From Brachionus koreanus (lineage: Eukaryota; Rotifera; Eurotatoria; Ploima; Brachionidae): 64,000 nucleotides of DNA. Below the pieces are notes generated by a model. The model did not search any database, was not told where the DNA came from, and saw nothing but the letters and a program-made list of their open reading frames with translations. Positions 1 to 9,644 of this stretch are shown here, piece after piece; the first letter of the stretch is position 1; every line of letters starts with the position of its first letter. The translations under genes and the position numbers were made by a program. The DNA lies in NCBI GenBank assembly GCA_016987375.1, contig PJRA01000011.1, positions 379,603-443,602 of the forward strand. Direction: 5' to 3'.

Positions 1-365
1 TGTTCTTTCAGCATTTGGCAGTATCTCAGGCCAGTGAATCCCAAGAATCCTTCGCAAGCTTTCAGTATGGAAGGTGTTCAGACTTCTTTTATCAGATTCA
101 CACATTCCCCAACATTAACTTCCGTAAATCAGTGTTGCTTTTAATACAGAATTGTACAATATGAGTTTTGTTTCCTTGCTATAGCTGGTTGATTTTCATG
201 CTGGTCGGAGTCTTTCAAAGGTAATTAAGCAAGTCTTTATGTCTCTTTGTGCTCCCATTGTTGTACTAATGGTACTTCCTAAGTATCTAAATTCGTTTAC
301 ACACTCGATTTGTGAATCATCAATGGTGATCGGGGTGTCCAATTTAGTATTTATGTACATAACTT
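1..365 (-). mobile_element. LINE reverse-transcriptase 3' fragment
   Basis: Read on the minus strand, this matches the C-terminal part of the reverse-transcriptase ORF also present at about 1800-1960 and 7870-8200 (shared stretches such as RYLGSTIS and NSVLKATLIYG). It is cut by the window edge and by drift, and holds no intact ORF. It lies in opposite orientation to the copy at 1385-1976. Family: a non-LTR retrotransposon with an RTE/CR1-like RT. Exact clade uncertain. Confidence 0.75.
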
Positions 366-781
366 TTAAAAAATTCGTCTTTTTCTGCTTTTTTAATTGA
401 GTAATAATTTTTAATTTTTAGATAAAAGCTTAAATTTTCAAAAATGTTTCTATTTTTTGATGTTTCCAAAAAAATTCTAATGGACAAGAATATTCCGTAA
501 CAGGCTCATTTATAGAAAAATACAAATCTATATCACTATCAATTAACTTGGTTTCTGACTTAGTCAATGTGAGAATGATGACTTCTGAGGTGATTCAACA
601 TAGCGCTAGTGTTTTTTTTGTATTTGAGAACAGATCTAAATATTTGATGTCCAATTTTAACTTGACAAAATTAGTAAAAACGAAATTATCTCAAACGACG
701 CTTTCTTTGTTACTCATTTTCAAATCTTTTGATTAACTGTAAACTAGATTTCTTTTATAGACCGAAAGTTGAAAAAAAGCA

Positions 782-1350
782 GTGAAATATGAAATTAAAT
801 TTTGGGGCTTTACCAACAACAAATCCAAAACATGTCACACTACGTTTACAACTGCGGGTGAAAGAAAAAACTATTTAGCCAAATACAAGCTCATCTTGAA
901 AGTCGAAAACCATGATATTCCACTTGAACCGAACCCGATCTTCCCCGGTATCAAGCTTGACCCAAAACTATCGCTTAAGCCGCATTTAGAGCATCTAAAA
1001 CTAACTTTATTAGAAGAATAAAAAGCTTTAAATGGTCAAACTCAATCAAGTTGAACTTTAAGCTATACAAATCATTGATAAGATCACTATTCGATTACTG
1101 CTTTATCATAATAAATATCGGAACATCAAGAATAAAAAAATCCCTCCAAAAAATCCAAAATAAATTGTTAAAAATAATTAAACATTTTCCAATCAAAACC
1201 TCAATTAAATCAATACACCAAAGCTAGAAACAATCGAAGATAGATCAAACAGCTTGTTTGTTAAATTCGTAACAAACAAATCCAAACAAGACTTGATAAC
1301 AAAGGAGATTCACGCGTTTATGTTGACACGACAAGCAAACCAATCCAAAA
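782..1350 (+). mobile_element. Jockey/CR1-type LINE fragment
   Basis: The 79-codon ORF at 782-1021 has the shape of the C-terminal part of a Jockey-like RT (a segment with NPIFPGIKLDPKLS, where FLGVTLD-type motifs occur). After its stop the same ORF resumes in other frames (LYKSLIRSLFDYC, then LQKIQNKLLKIIKHFP and LETIEDRSNSLFVKF), in the order expected for such elements. Several frameshifts and stops mark it as dead. It is a different LINE family from the next feature. Confidence 0.6.
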
Positions 1351-1384
1351 GATTTGAAACACCTATAGATAAATTCTCCAGACT

Positions 1385-1976
1385 CACAAATTGTATATTA
1401 TCGAATGGAACAGCTCCTTGTATCTTAACTTCATTGACTTCAAAAAAGCCCTTGACAGCATACACAGAGAAACCATGTGGGCCATACTAAGATCATATGG
1501 CTTACCACAGAAAATAGTTAACTTGATAAAACTCTTCTACGAGAAATTCTAGTGAAGTGTGATTCTAGAAAAAGGATATTCTGAGAGCTTTAAAGTTTGT
1601 ACAAGACTCAACTTTCAGTGCCAGGGGTATAAAATGGGGGCTAACAACCAAGCTTGAAGACTTAGACTTTGCGGATGATTTGGTGTTAATATCTAGTACA
1701 GAAGAACATATGCATATGAAGACACAAGATTTGGCGAACAACGCAAAACCAACTGGACTCGAAATAAATGTTGCCAAAACGAAAGTTATGTGCATAAATA
1801 CTAAATTGGACACCCCGATCACCATTGATGATTCACAAATCGAGTGTGTAAACGAATTTAGATACTTAGGAAGTACCATTAGTACAACAATGGGAGCACA
1901 AAGAGACATAAAGAAAAGATTACTCAAGATTAATAAATTGGTTTGTGATCAAGAGATCAATATTGAAGTTTTCAAC
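1385..1976 (+). mobile_element. LINE reverse-transcriptase fragment with FADD motif
   Basis: Translation shows an RT palm segment (FIDFKKALDSIHRETMW, then LRSYGLPQKIVNLIKLFYE) at about 1430-1550, then after a deletion the catalytic FADD box (LDFADDLVLISS) near 1665-1695 and the thumb region (YLGSTISTTMGAQRDI). The part between the two RT blocks is missing and the ORF is closed by stops, so this is a defective copy. The same family recurs at 1-365 and 7424-8330. Confidence 0.8.
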
Positions 1977-3095
1977 ATTTAAGCTTTCAATTTTTAATAA
2001 CATAAATTTAATTTTTTTACAGATTTTGTTTCAAAATTTGAATTATTTAAATTAAATAGCTTGTTTTTAATTTTTTTTCAAATAACTATTAAATCAATAT
2101 CTCTATTCAATTTTTATAAACTTTTATATTTTTAATATATGCATATTTTTTTTAATATTTAATTTATAAAATGAAGTGTTAATCAGCATGGGCACTAACC
2201 AGTTGCTCACCTTGAAATAATAATAATAATAATAAATTTTTAATTATTCTTCTTTTTTAAATGTTTTTACTTAAATTTAAAGCTAAATTCAAGAAACGAA
2301 AATTTTTGATTATATTCACTTAGGGACTTTGAGGTTCCCCATGATATTGATTTAAAAAAATATTCTTTTAATTTATTTCTCAATTAGAAAAATATATCAA
2401 ATTTCAAAATCAGAACCTTCAAAAAATTCTATACATAAATATATAAAAATCATTAATTGAAAGATGTTAATTTTGTTCCAGCTTTCTCTTTATTTTTTTT
2501 TATAATTTAGTCTATATTTATAAATCACAATAGAAAATCTAAAAATAAGGTCTTATTTTACAATATTTTTTCTCTAGCACTTGGCCAATCTTCTTTATAC
2601 AAACTAAAATTAAGTTAAAAAAAAATATTCTTTAATTTTGAGTAATATACACAGTATTTGTGCTAATTGTTTATGTTCAAATGTTCTCAAAGAATAAACA
2701 AAGAGCAATTTTACCACAAAGAGATATTTTTTTTAATCTATTAATCATTGTTTGGATTTTTTACTACTTTTTCAGCTGATTCCGAAAAAAATCTTGCTTA
2801 ATACTAGCAAGTTTATTTAAACAAGTTAATATTAGCAAAAATTAAGCTTAAGTACCATAAATATTTGTTACACTTTTAACAAAATATGAAATCAATATAA
2901 AAAATAAAGAGCCATATTTTATTTGAATTGCCTTTGGGTCACAGGATGAAATTTTATTTTTAATATTAAAAACTTTTGCAAATAAGAGCAATTTAAAATA
3001 TTTCTATTTGTTATTTAAATCACACCGGTAAAACTCAAATAGAAATTTTGTTTATATTTGACAAAATTATAAATTTTAATAAAATTTGATTTTAA
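1977..3095. other. AT-rich gene-poor stretch
   Basis: No coding region is recognisable on either strand. It contains a short AAT-type microsatellite near 2216-2237 and many A/T homopolymers. Confidence 0.6.
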
Positions 3096-3102
3096 CATAC
3101 TA

Positions 3103-3116
3103 GTTTCCATGGAAAC
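3103..3116. promoter_or_regulatory. RFX X-box upstream of CCDC181
   Basis: The 14-mer GTTTCCATGGAAAC fits the RFX/DAF-19 X-box consensus GTTNCCATRGNAAC at every position. It lies within a perfect 20-bp palindrome (CTAGTTTCCATGGAAACTAG, 3100-3119). It sits 124 bp before the ATG of a possible first exon and about 430 bp before the downstream ATG of a ciliary gene homologue. X-boxes drive cilia genes in animals. The site is seen directly; function is inferred. Confidence 0.65.
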
Positions 3117-3239
3117 TAGCAAAAAAACGATTCATAATAATAGAATACGGCATTTGTATTATTTGTGTGTTTGGGAACCGAATTAAGCCGAATTAAAGCG
3201 ATATTCTATAAAGTCAAAACGATTTAGAGATCAAGCTGA

Positions 3240-3314
3240 ATGAGCCGCATTATCATATCTAACTTTGGCCTAAACAAATCCGATTTATATGCACCACATA
3301 TAAATGCTTTAAAG
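3240..3314 (+). CDS. possible first coding exon of CCDC181
   Basis: ATG at 3240 opens 25 codons (starting MSRIIISNFG) that end at AAG followed by a good donor (gtatga, 3315). The next exon is preceded by an acceptor (tttag ending at 3542), so splicing would remove 228 nt and join phase 0 to GCT-ATG in frame with the main ORF. The model gives 528 aa instead of 502. The exon could instead be untranslated, with translation starting at 3546. Confidence 0.4.
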
Positions 3315-3545
3315 GTATGACATGTTTTCTCAATTTCATATAAAACTTTTCAAATTTATATTAAGTTTTAGAAAATTTTCTAATAATATAGTAATATTTT
3401 TCTTACATTTTGTGTTTCACGTCTCTAGACGCTTTAGTCCGCTTGCAAACAAGCATACTCTTACCCTAAGCATGAGCTTCCCATTTTGTTAAAAAAATAA
3501 AAAATAACAAATGTTCACTAAAAACTTTCTCTACTAATTTAGGCT

Positions 3546-5112
3546 ATGAATCAAAATCAAAATCAAAATTTGAGTGACATATTGCACGACGGTCAGACCA
3601 CTAGCCCCGATCCAGATCTGTACTTGGACGACCATAATTATGGTGACGAGGACTTGTACGATTTTAGCCATGTGAAGCCGACAATAAGTCTTGGCACCAG
3701 CGATGACGAGGACGAAGACGACATCAATTTTGATTATGGTTACGGGTTCGACTATGAGCGTGTGATAAAAGAACGGCTCAAAATTGCTAACCAGGAATTC
3801 AGCAATGAGCCTATAGTGGACAAAGAAAGACCTACCACTGTTTCATTTGATACTGCAGTTAAGGCTGTCGACATTCCCAAGGATGATCCTGATAATGAGG
3901 AAAAAGAAATTGTGGTGGTGCCTCTGAATGACACTGTTGAGAAAAAAGATCCGGACGCTTTCATGAATAAGATCAAAGAAGCCATTCAGAGATATGACGA
4001 GATGAATAAACAAAATGAGCTAAATAATGAATACAATGATGAAAATGATGATATGGATGAGTATTTTAAGATATTGTCTAATCAAAATAATTCAATGGTA
4101 AAAAACTCAACTCCTTCTCCACCCTCTAGAAACAGTCCAGAAATCGACAAAACAAATCTTGAAATGACAAGCAAAACTATTGAGTCAAAAGATAGCAGTA
4201 GTCCGACAAAATTTCCATCACCGATTCCACAACTATCACCGCAAATTAATTCACCTGAGCTAAAAAAAACAGAAGACAATGTTTTAATTGAAAAAGACGG
4301 AAAATTTGAACTAATTAGTGCGGACGAATACACCGCTTTAGAGAATAGCAAGCAAATAGTACCTCATCCACCACAAACACCTAAAACATCTACTAATGAA
4401 TTTAGGAAGCATAGATTAATTAATGATAAAATAGAAATTCAACGTGTGTCTAGTTCGAGTGAAACTAGCAAAAATAGAGCTAAGAGCCATTCTCCTCAAG
4501 GCAAACATTCCACACCTGAATACGCAAAAGATTACAAATCGCCATACCAGGCCACTATCAGGATCAGTAAGCCTGCTGAATCGTAGGTTTTTTTAATTTA
4601 AAAAAAAATATGATCAAATAAGTTTTTTTTTTTCAAAAAGAGCTGAAGCTCGTAGGAAAAGAATTGAGGAAGAAGAGGAAAAAAAAAGACTTAATAAAGA
4701 GGTGTTTGAAGCTTGGGTTAAAATGAAAGAAAAACAGCTTTTGGAGCAGAGACATCATCAGCCCGATGAGAAAAAATCGCCAAAAATAATTAAAAATAAA
4801 ATTTCTTTTGAAAATTGGCTGCAAAAAAAACGAGAGCAAGGGCAACGGGAGAAAGAGTATCAAAAAAAACTGGAACAGGTGATTATGTTAGATAAGAGAA
4901 AGTCGACTCACGAGGAACGATCAAGGGCCTTTAAGGAATGGATGAGCAGGAAAATACGCGAAAAAAACGAGATGGTACGCATTGAAAAGTTGGAAAATAA
5001 AAAGTGGATCTCTAAACGTCGTAGATCTCGAAAACAACAGCGTTTGTCACAAGCGCTCGAAATGGCAAATACATATGCTTACAGTGGTAATTATTTCAAT
5101 GCCGGCTTTTAA
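3546..5112 (+). CDS. CCDC181: CCDC181-like microtubule/flagellar coiled-coil protein
   Basis: Two exons: 3546-4582 and 4641-5112 (58-nt intron, donor gtaggt, acceptor caaaaag, phase 2 restored). A second donor/acceptor pair (gtaagc at 4567, exon 2 at 4643) is also in frame. The product is about 502 aa. The N-terminal half is acidic and disordered; near residues 246-256 is a motif (IEKDGKFELIS) that I recognise from vertebrate CCDC181. The C-terminal 150 residues are strongly basic helices rich in E/K/R with three FxxW-like repeats (VFEAWVKMKEK, SFENWLQKKRE, AFKEWMSRKIRE), as in CCDC181. Known members bind microtubules and act in sperm flagella and cilia. A polyA signal AATAAA follows at 5131. 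The X-box upstream fits a ciliary role. The assignment rests on recalled family features. Confidence 0.8.
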
Positions 5113-5130
5113 TACACAACAAGTTTTTGC

Positions 5131-5136
5131 AATAAA
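5131..5136 (+). promoter_or_regulatory. polyadenylation signal of CCDC181
   Basis: AATAAA 19 nt after the stop codon of the upstream gene; a short 3' UTR of this kind is in keeping with the compact genes here. Confidence 0.4.
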
Positions 5137-5329
5137 TTTTTAATTGAAAAATGCAACATTTTTCAATCACTTCAAAAACAAATATGTGTCATCAAGTTAA
5201 CAGTTTAACTGATTATGAATTATTTTTAAATATATTTTTAAAATGCTTTAAAATAAATTTTATAAATTAATGTTTTTTTTTTCTATTTTTTATTAAATCA
5301 AATAAAAAATAGAAAAAGCATTTTTCAAA

Positions 5330-5985
5330 ATTTATTTATTTAATTTGGGAAAAAAATAACGATGGTAATAAACAAATCAAACTGACTAAAACAGACTTAG
5401 AAAAAGTTTTAGGAACAACCTGAAATTTGAAGATCAATCTATAGCAGCTGCTTATAAAAGTAACAGAAGCTTGGTTTATTGAAGAAAACTATTATATGAA
5501 ACTGATAAACAGAAATACTATATACTTGTTATATTACCTTGAATAAAGTTACTATACCTGCATGGTTACCATATTTATTAAAAGATATTAAAATATTATA
5601 AGATATACAAAATAGGTTAACTAGAATACCTAAATTTACTTGAAATTTAAACTATGAAAGGAATATGAATGTAGTTTAAATAGCCTAAAATTGAGACGCA
5701 TAAGAGGTGATTTAATTCAGAAATTTAAAGAACTTAAGAACTACATAAAATGGATAGTATAAACTGGTATAGGAAGCCTATTGAATCCAACAGAAATGAA
5801 AAACAAGATAATTATATCAAAGAATTAGTAAAATCAAATCAACAACGATCAAACTTTTTCAATAACAGAATAGTCAATGTCTGGAACAAATTACCACGTG
5901 AATTAAAAAACGCTAAGTAACTTAATTCCTTCATAAACGCTATTGGTAAATATAATATTTTAACTGCTTTAGGTAATATGAACTA
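5330..5985 (+). mobile_element. CR1/Jockey-like LINE C-terminal relic
   Basis: Broken frames give segments in the order typical of the C-terminus of CR1/Jockey-type pol: DIQNRLTRIPKFT, then RRIRGDLIQKFKELKN, then FNNRIVNVWNKLPRELK and LNSFINAIGKY near 5860-5960. Many frameshifts and stops. It ends just before the duplicated CCDC181 segment at 6010. Confidence 0.7.
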
Positions 5986-6009
5986 GCAACGTGTTTTCCA
6001 ATAACACTG

Positions 6010-6190
6010 CAAAATGAGCTAAATAATGAATACAATGATGAAAATGATGATATGGATGAGTATTTTAAGATATTGTCTAATCAAAATAATTCAATGGTAA
6101 AAAACTCAACTCCTTCTCCACCCTCTAGAAACAGTCCAGAAATCGACAAAACAAATCTTGAAATGAACTACTGAGTCAAAAGAGAGCAAT
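6010..6190 (+). pseudogene. duplicated fragment of CCDC181 exon
   Basis: This matches 4011-4198, inside the large CCDC181 exon, almost base for base over about 160 bp. The copy then loses 8 bp (after GAAATGA) and has a few substitutions, which breaks the frame. It has no start and no splice sites of its own. It lies 0.9 kb after the parent gene, against the end of a LINE relic. It is a recent partial segmental duplication or a template-switch insertion. Confidence 0.9.
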
Positions 6191-6599
6191 AACAATATAT
6201 TAAACAACGGTTACAATCAATTTTTCTAAAATAATTTTATTAAATTTTTTATTTTGATGAATAGGACAAAAGTAATCCAAAAACAAGTCACATCCAATTG
6301 ATTCCAATCCATTAGGTTTTTTTCTGGAATATTTTAAAAACCCAAAAACGCTTATAAAGTATAAACATGTCTCTATCAGTCTTGAACCATTTTTGCATGT
6401 ACAATATCTTAGAATGATACCCAATAGAATGTCTTGCATTTTTAAAAAATTTAGAAACAAATACTCAAATACATTATTTTCTAACAATAACGTTTAAGAA
6501 AAGAAGCCAACTTAGTCACTATAATAATAAAAATAATAGTTAATTTTATACGGTTAAGTTTAGCTTAAATAAACTGAAAAAGCAGGAAGACTAACGTAT
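6191..6599. other. stretch without assignable gene
   Basis: A 95-codon open frame on the minus strand (6200-6487) has no ATG start and no family I recognise. It may be transposon debris. Nothing else is visible. Confidence 0.35.
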
Positions 6600-6990
6600 A
6601 TCCACTATAGTAGACTTTTCATTTTTTTGTTTATACCGCTATTGTCCAGTCTGTTTTTGAACTAACTGGTCGAATATGCTGTGACAACCGACGTTGGCAG
6701 CGCATTCCAATTGTTCACAACTCGGTTTGGTAGAAAGTTTCGTTTTGGTAGTTGCTTCACATTTTTTTAGCTGCGAGGAATTATGTTTTGCTCCTTACTC
6801 CTCCACTTGGTCCTTCATTATTAACTGAGCTCATGAGTTTCGCATCGTAGCACCAATTAACATGATTGTAATTTCTGTCGATTTTATAGAATTGAATAAG
6901 ATATCCACGCTCTCGCCTATCTTTGAGAATTTCTAATCCCAAATTAGCTCATCTTGTCTCATAGTTCAAAGAGATGAACTAAAACGAGAT
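6600..6990 (-). mobile_element. antisense CR1-like LINE C-terminal relic
   Basis: The minus strand reads LGLEILKDRRERGYLIQFYK, then PSGGVRSK and, in a shifted frame, FLPNRVVNNWNALPTSVV. This is the same conserved end (RGDLIQ..., FFSNRVVNLWNSLP-type) found in CR1/L2-like LINEs. Stops and frameshifts show it is dead. It points the opposite way to the relic at 5330-5985. Confidence 0.7.
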
Positions 6991-7423
6991 TGCTGATCTA
7001 ATGACTTAGTTATTAAATAGAAATTATGGCAATTTTAACAAATTATAACAAGTGGAGTTTATCAATAAGCAAATTCAAAAAGTTATTCTAAGCATTGGGA
7101 ACACCGAGGCTTAATTTCAAAAGATTCTAAGAGTAAAACTTAAATCGAGGCTATTAATTATTTCGATAATTTATGAAATTGATTGAAATTCCATATTTTT
7201 CAATGAATGCCCTTTCTTTGTATCTCTTTAAATTTAACAAAAATTACCTAAGAAAACTCTCATCAAATTATAAACCGAAATCTAAAGCTCAGGGCCTCTA
7301 GGACTCGGTTAACTCCATCTCAAATATTAAAAGAATTTTTTTGATTAAATTTACTAAACATTTTCTAGAAGACAACACTTATGAATAAATTTATTTAATT
7401 TACAAATTAAAATTTTAAAAAAA

Positions 7424-8330
7424 TTAGATTATTATTTCTAATTCTTTTTGGCTTGGAACTTCAGTGTCAATATCGAGATCATTGCTAGCTGGTTCTGGTT
7501 GTAAATGCTCTTTGAGTTCTGGTCTATTTAGAACCTCTTTAAAGTGCTCAACCCATCCCTGTATTTGCTCTCTTTCAGTTGTTAAGACACCATCTTCTCT
7601 GTCTTTCACTAAATTTGTTTTTCTTTGCAGGGTACCACATATTGCATTAGTGACCTTGTGAAGCATTTGTATGTCCCCTTTTAAGCTGGCTTTTTCTGCT
7701 TCGTTGGCACACTGGTTTATATAATTTCGTTTGTCCCGCCTTGCTCCTTTTTTTTCACAAGCCTATTTTTTATGCTATATGATGCTTCTAATTTCTCCGA
7801 ACATATGCATATGAAGACACAAGATTTGGTGAACAACGCAAAACCAACTGGACTCGAAATAAATGTTGCCAAAACGAAAGTTATGTGCATAAACACTAAA
7901 TTGGACACCCCGATCACCATTGATGATTCATAAATCGAGTGTGTAAACGAATTTACATACTTAGGAAGTACCATTAGTACAACAATGGGAGCATAAAGAG
8001 ACATAAAGAAAAGACTTGCTAAAGCAAAGATTACCTTTGCTAGACTCCGACCAGCATGGAAATCAACCAGCTATAGCAAGGAAACAAAACTCATATTGTA
8101 CAATTCTGTATTAAAAGCAACACTGATTTACGGAAGTTAATGTTGGGGAATGTGTGAATCTGATAAAAGAAGTCTGAACACCTTCCATACTGGAAGCCTG
8201 CGAGAATTTTGGGGATACACTGAACTATGAATGACATGGGGAGAAGCAAGGGTGAAGGCAAAAGATCGACTTGAATGGAAATCAAAAGTAATGACCTTAT
8301 GCTCCACAGGGAGTGAATAAAGAGTATTAT
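7424..8330 (+). mobile_element. LINE copy with 5' inversion (twin-priming structure)
   Basis: From 7424 to about 7797 the minus strand encodes the region just before the RT domain (KRNYINQCANEAEKASLKGD, GWVEHFKEVLNRPELKEH). From about 7800 to 8320 the plus strand encodes the RT thumb and the end of the same kind of ORF (ending KDRLEWKSKVMTLCSTGSE), with an internal deletion near 8200. A 5' part inverted relative to the 3' part, with the middle lost, is the mark of twin-primed insertion. The 3' part is near-identical to the copies at 1-365 and 1700-1960. Confidence 0.75.
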
Positions 8331-8830
8331 TTAACCCTAGAACGGTCATGTTTCTCATAATAAAAGGATTGTGAATTTTGTTCGCTGGTTTTTGAGAAAA
8401 TTGAAAAGAACTGTATTTTTCAGGGCTTTTTATAAAGTATTAAACTATTTTTGCATTAAAAATTAATTTTTATCTAATTTCTTACAATCTAAATTACTTT
8501 TGAAACATATTTGTAAAATTAAAAAAAAAAATAAAATTCTGATTTTTAACTCATTTTGAGTGAATTTTGATTTAAAATGTCAAAATTGAAAGGAAATAGT
8601 TCTAAATTTTCAAATTATGCATCTAGTGAGAGTAATGAGTCTGAAAATGATGAAATTAAAGAGCAAATTGATACTGACATTGATTCAAGTATTTTGAGAA
8701 TGAAGAATTTAGTGATTTAGTCGGTATTGATAGCTTAGATAATGATGATTTGAACGAATCAATGAATTTATCGGTGAAGATGGCTTCTCTTGGTCAACCG
8801 AGATTCTAAATTTGTGTCAAACATGCATGA
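8331..8830 (+). mobile_element. piggyBac-like left end and transposase N-terminus relic
   Basis: TTAA at 8331 is followed by CCCTAGAACG, the form of piggyBac terminal repeats. About 240 bp further on, ATG 8577 opens an acidic, Ser/Asp/Glu-rich frame (start MSKLKGNSSKFSNYASSESN, then, after a frameshift, DLVGIDSLDNDDLNESM) like the N-terminal region of piggyBac transposases. The DDD catalytic core is absent. No matching right end was found with certainty; TTAA at 9331 is a candidate. Confidence 0.45.
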
Positions 8831-9117
8831 ACACTTTATATGTGCATAACTTGCTAAAATGACTTACAAAAATCAAACAATCAAGAAAACGCAATAGCAA
8901 ATGAACTATTAAAACATTAAATCTAAGAAGCAGAATTCGAAATTCAATATAATGAAAAAAAATTTTTTTTAAATTTATTTACTGAAAAAAAAATAAATGT
9001 TTACAAATACAGAATATATATTCATTTATAATCAAGAATATAATAATATAATATATAATATAATATCCTAGATAAGAATATAATATCCATCTGTAATTTC
9101 TTAAAATGAATTTTTAA

Positions 9118-9330
9118 CACTAGAAACCCCGGCTAATTTTCATTAAAATTTCAAATAAGTTATCAAGATAAATTAAACATTTTCTTTGAAAATTTATTCA
9201 TTTTCTAAAAAATTACAATCAAGATTTTTAGATAATAAAAACCGTTTTTTAAAATTTTATTTATATATGGTAAGAATCAAGTTTCAATTTTTCAAAAAGG
9301 GGTCTAAAAAATCCCTCGGGCGTTTTAGTG
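9118..9330. mobile_element. TTAA-flanked piggyBac-like MITE, copy 1
   Basis: TTAA at 9114-9117 and 9331-9334 flank 213 bp that start CACTAGAAACCCCGG and end CCTCGGGCGTTTTAGTG, an imperfect inverted repeat. There is no coding potential. It shares the CACTAGAA/TTAA end with elements at 28562 and 36761. Confidence 0.6.
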
Positions 9331-9468
9331 TTAAAGTCTATCTATGATTATTTAATTATTGTCTTCTTGATGCAAGAACCTGCTTGCCAATAGTTTAACC
9401 GTATCTTGAAAATTTTAAAATATATAAATATACAAAAAATATATAAAATTATGGGCAGCCTTATTTCT

Positions 9469-9563
9469 ACACTGTGTTGCAATAGAATATTTTATACATA
9501 CACAGTGTTGCAATAAAATATTCTATACATACATAGTGTTGCAATAAAATATTTTATACATAC
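9469..9563 (+). repeat. 31-bp tandem units, left end of MULE
   Basis: Three units of 31 bp with core GTGTTGCAATAAAATATT, forming the inner part of the left terminal inverted repeat. Confidence 0.85.
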
Positions 9564-9644
9564 ACTGATCATATATATGCGTTGAAAATATAGTTTTCAA
9601 AGACCAAAAAAGTTTTAAGATTTAGTTAATGTTCTATTTCAAAA

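Noticed and set aside
1565..1927. 120-codon minus-strand frame
   Set aside because: Antisense shadow of the LINE reverse-transcriptase fragment.
3752..4863. Minus-strand open frames opposite CCDC181
   Set aside because: Low-complexity shadows of the acidic and Ser-rich coding exons.
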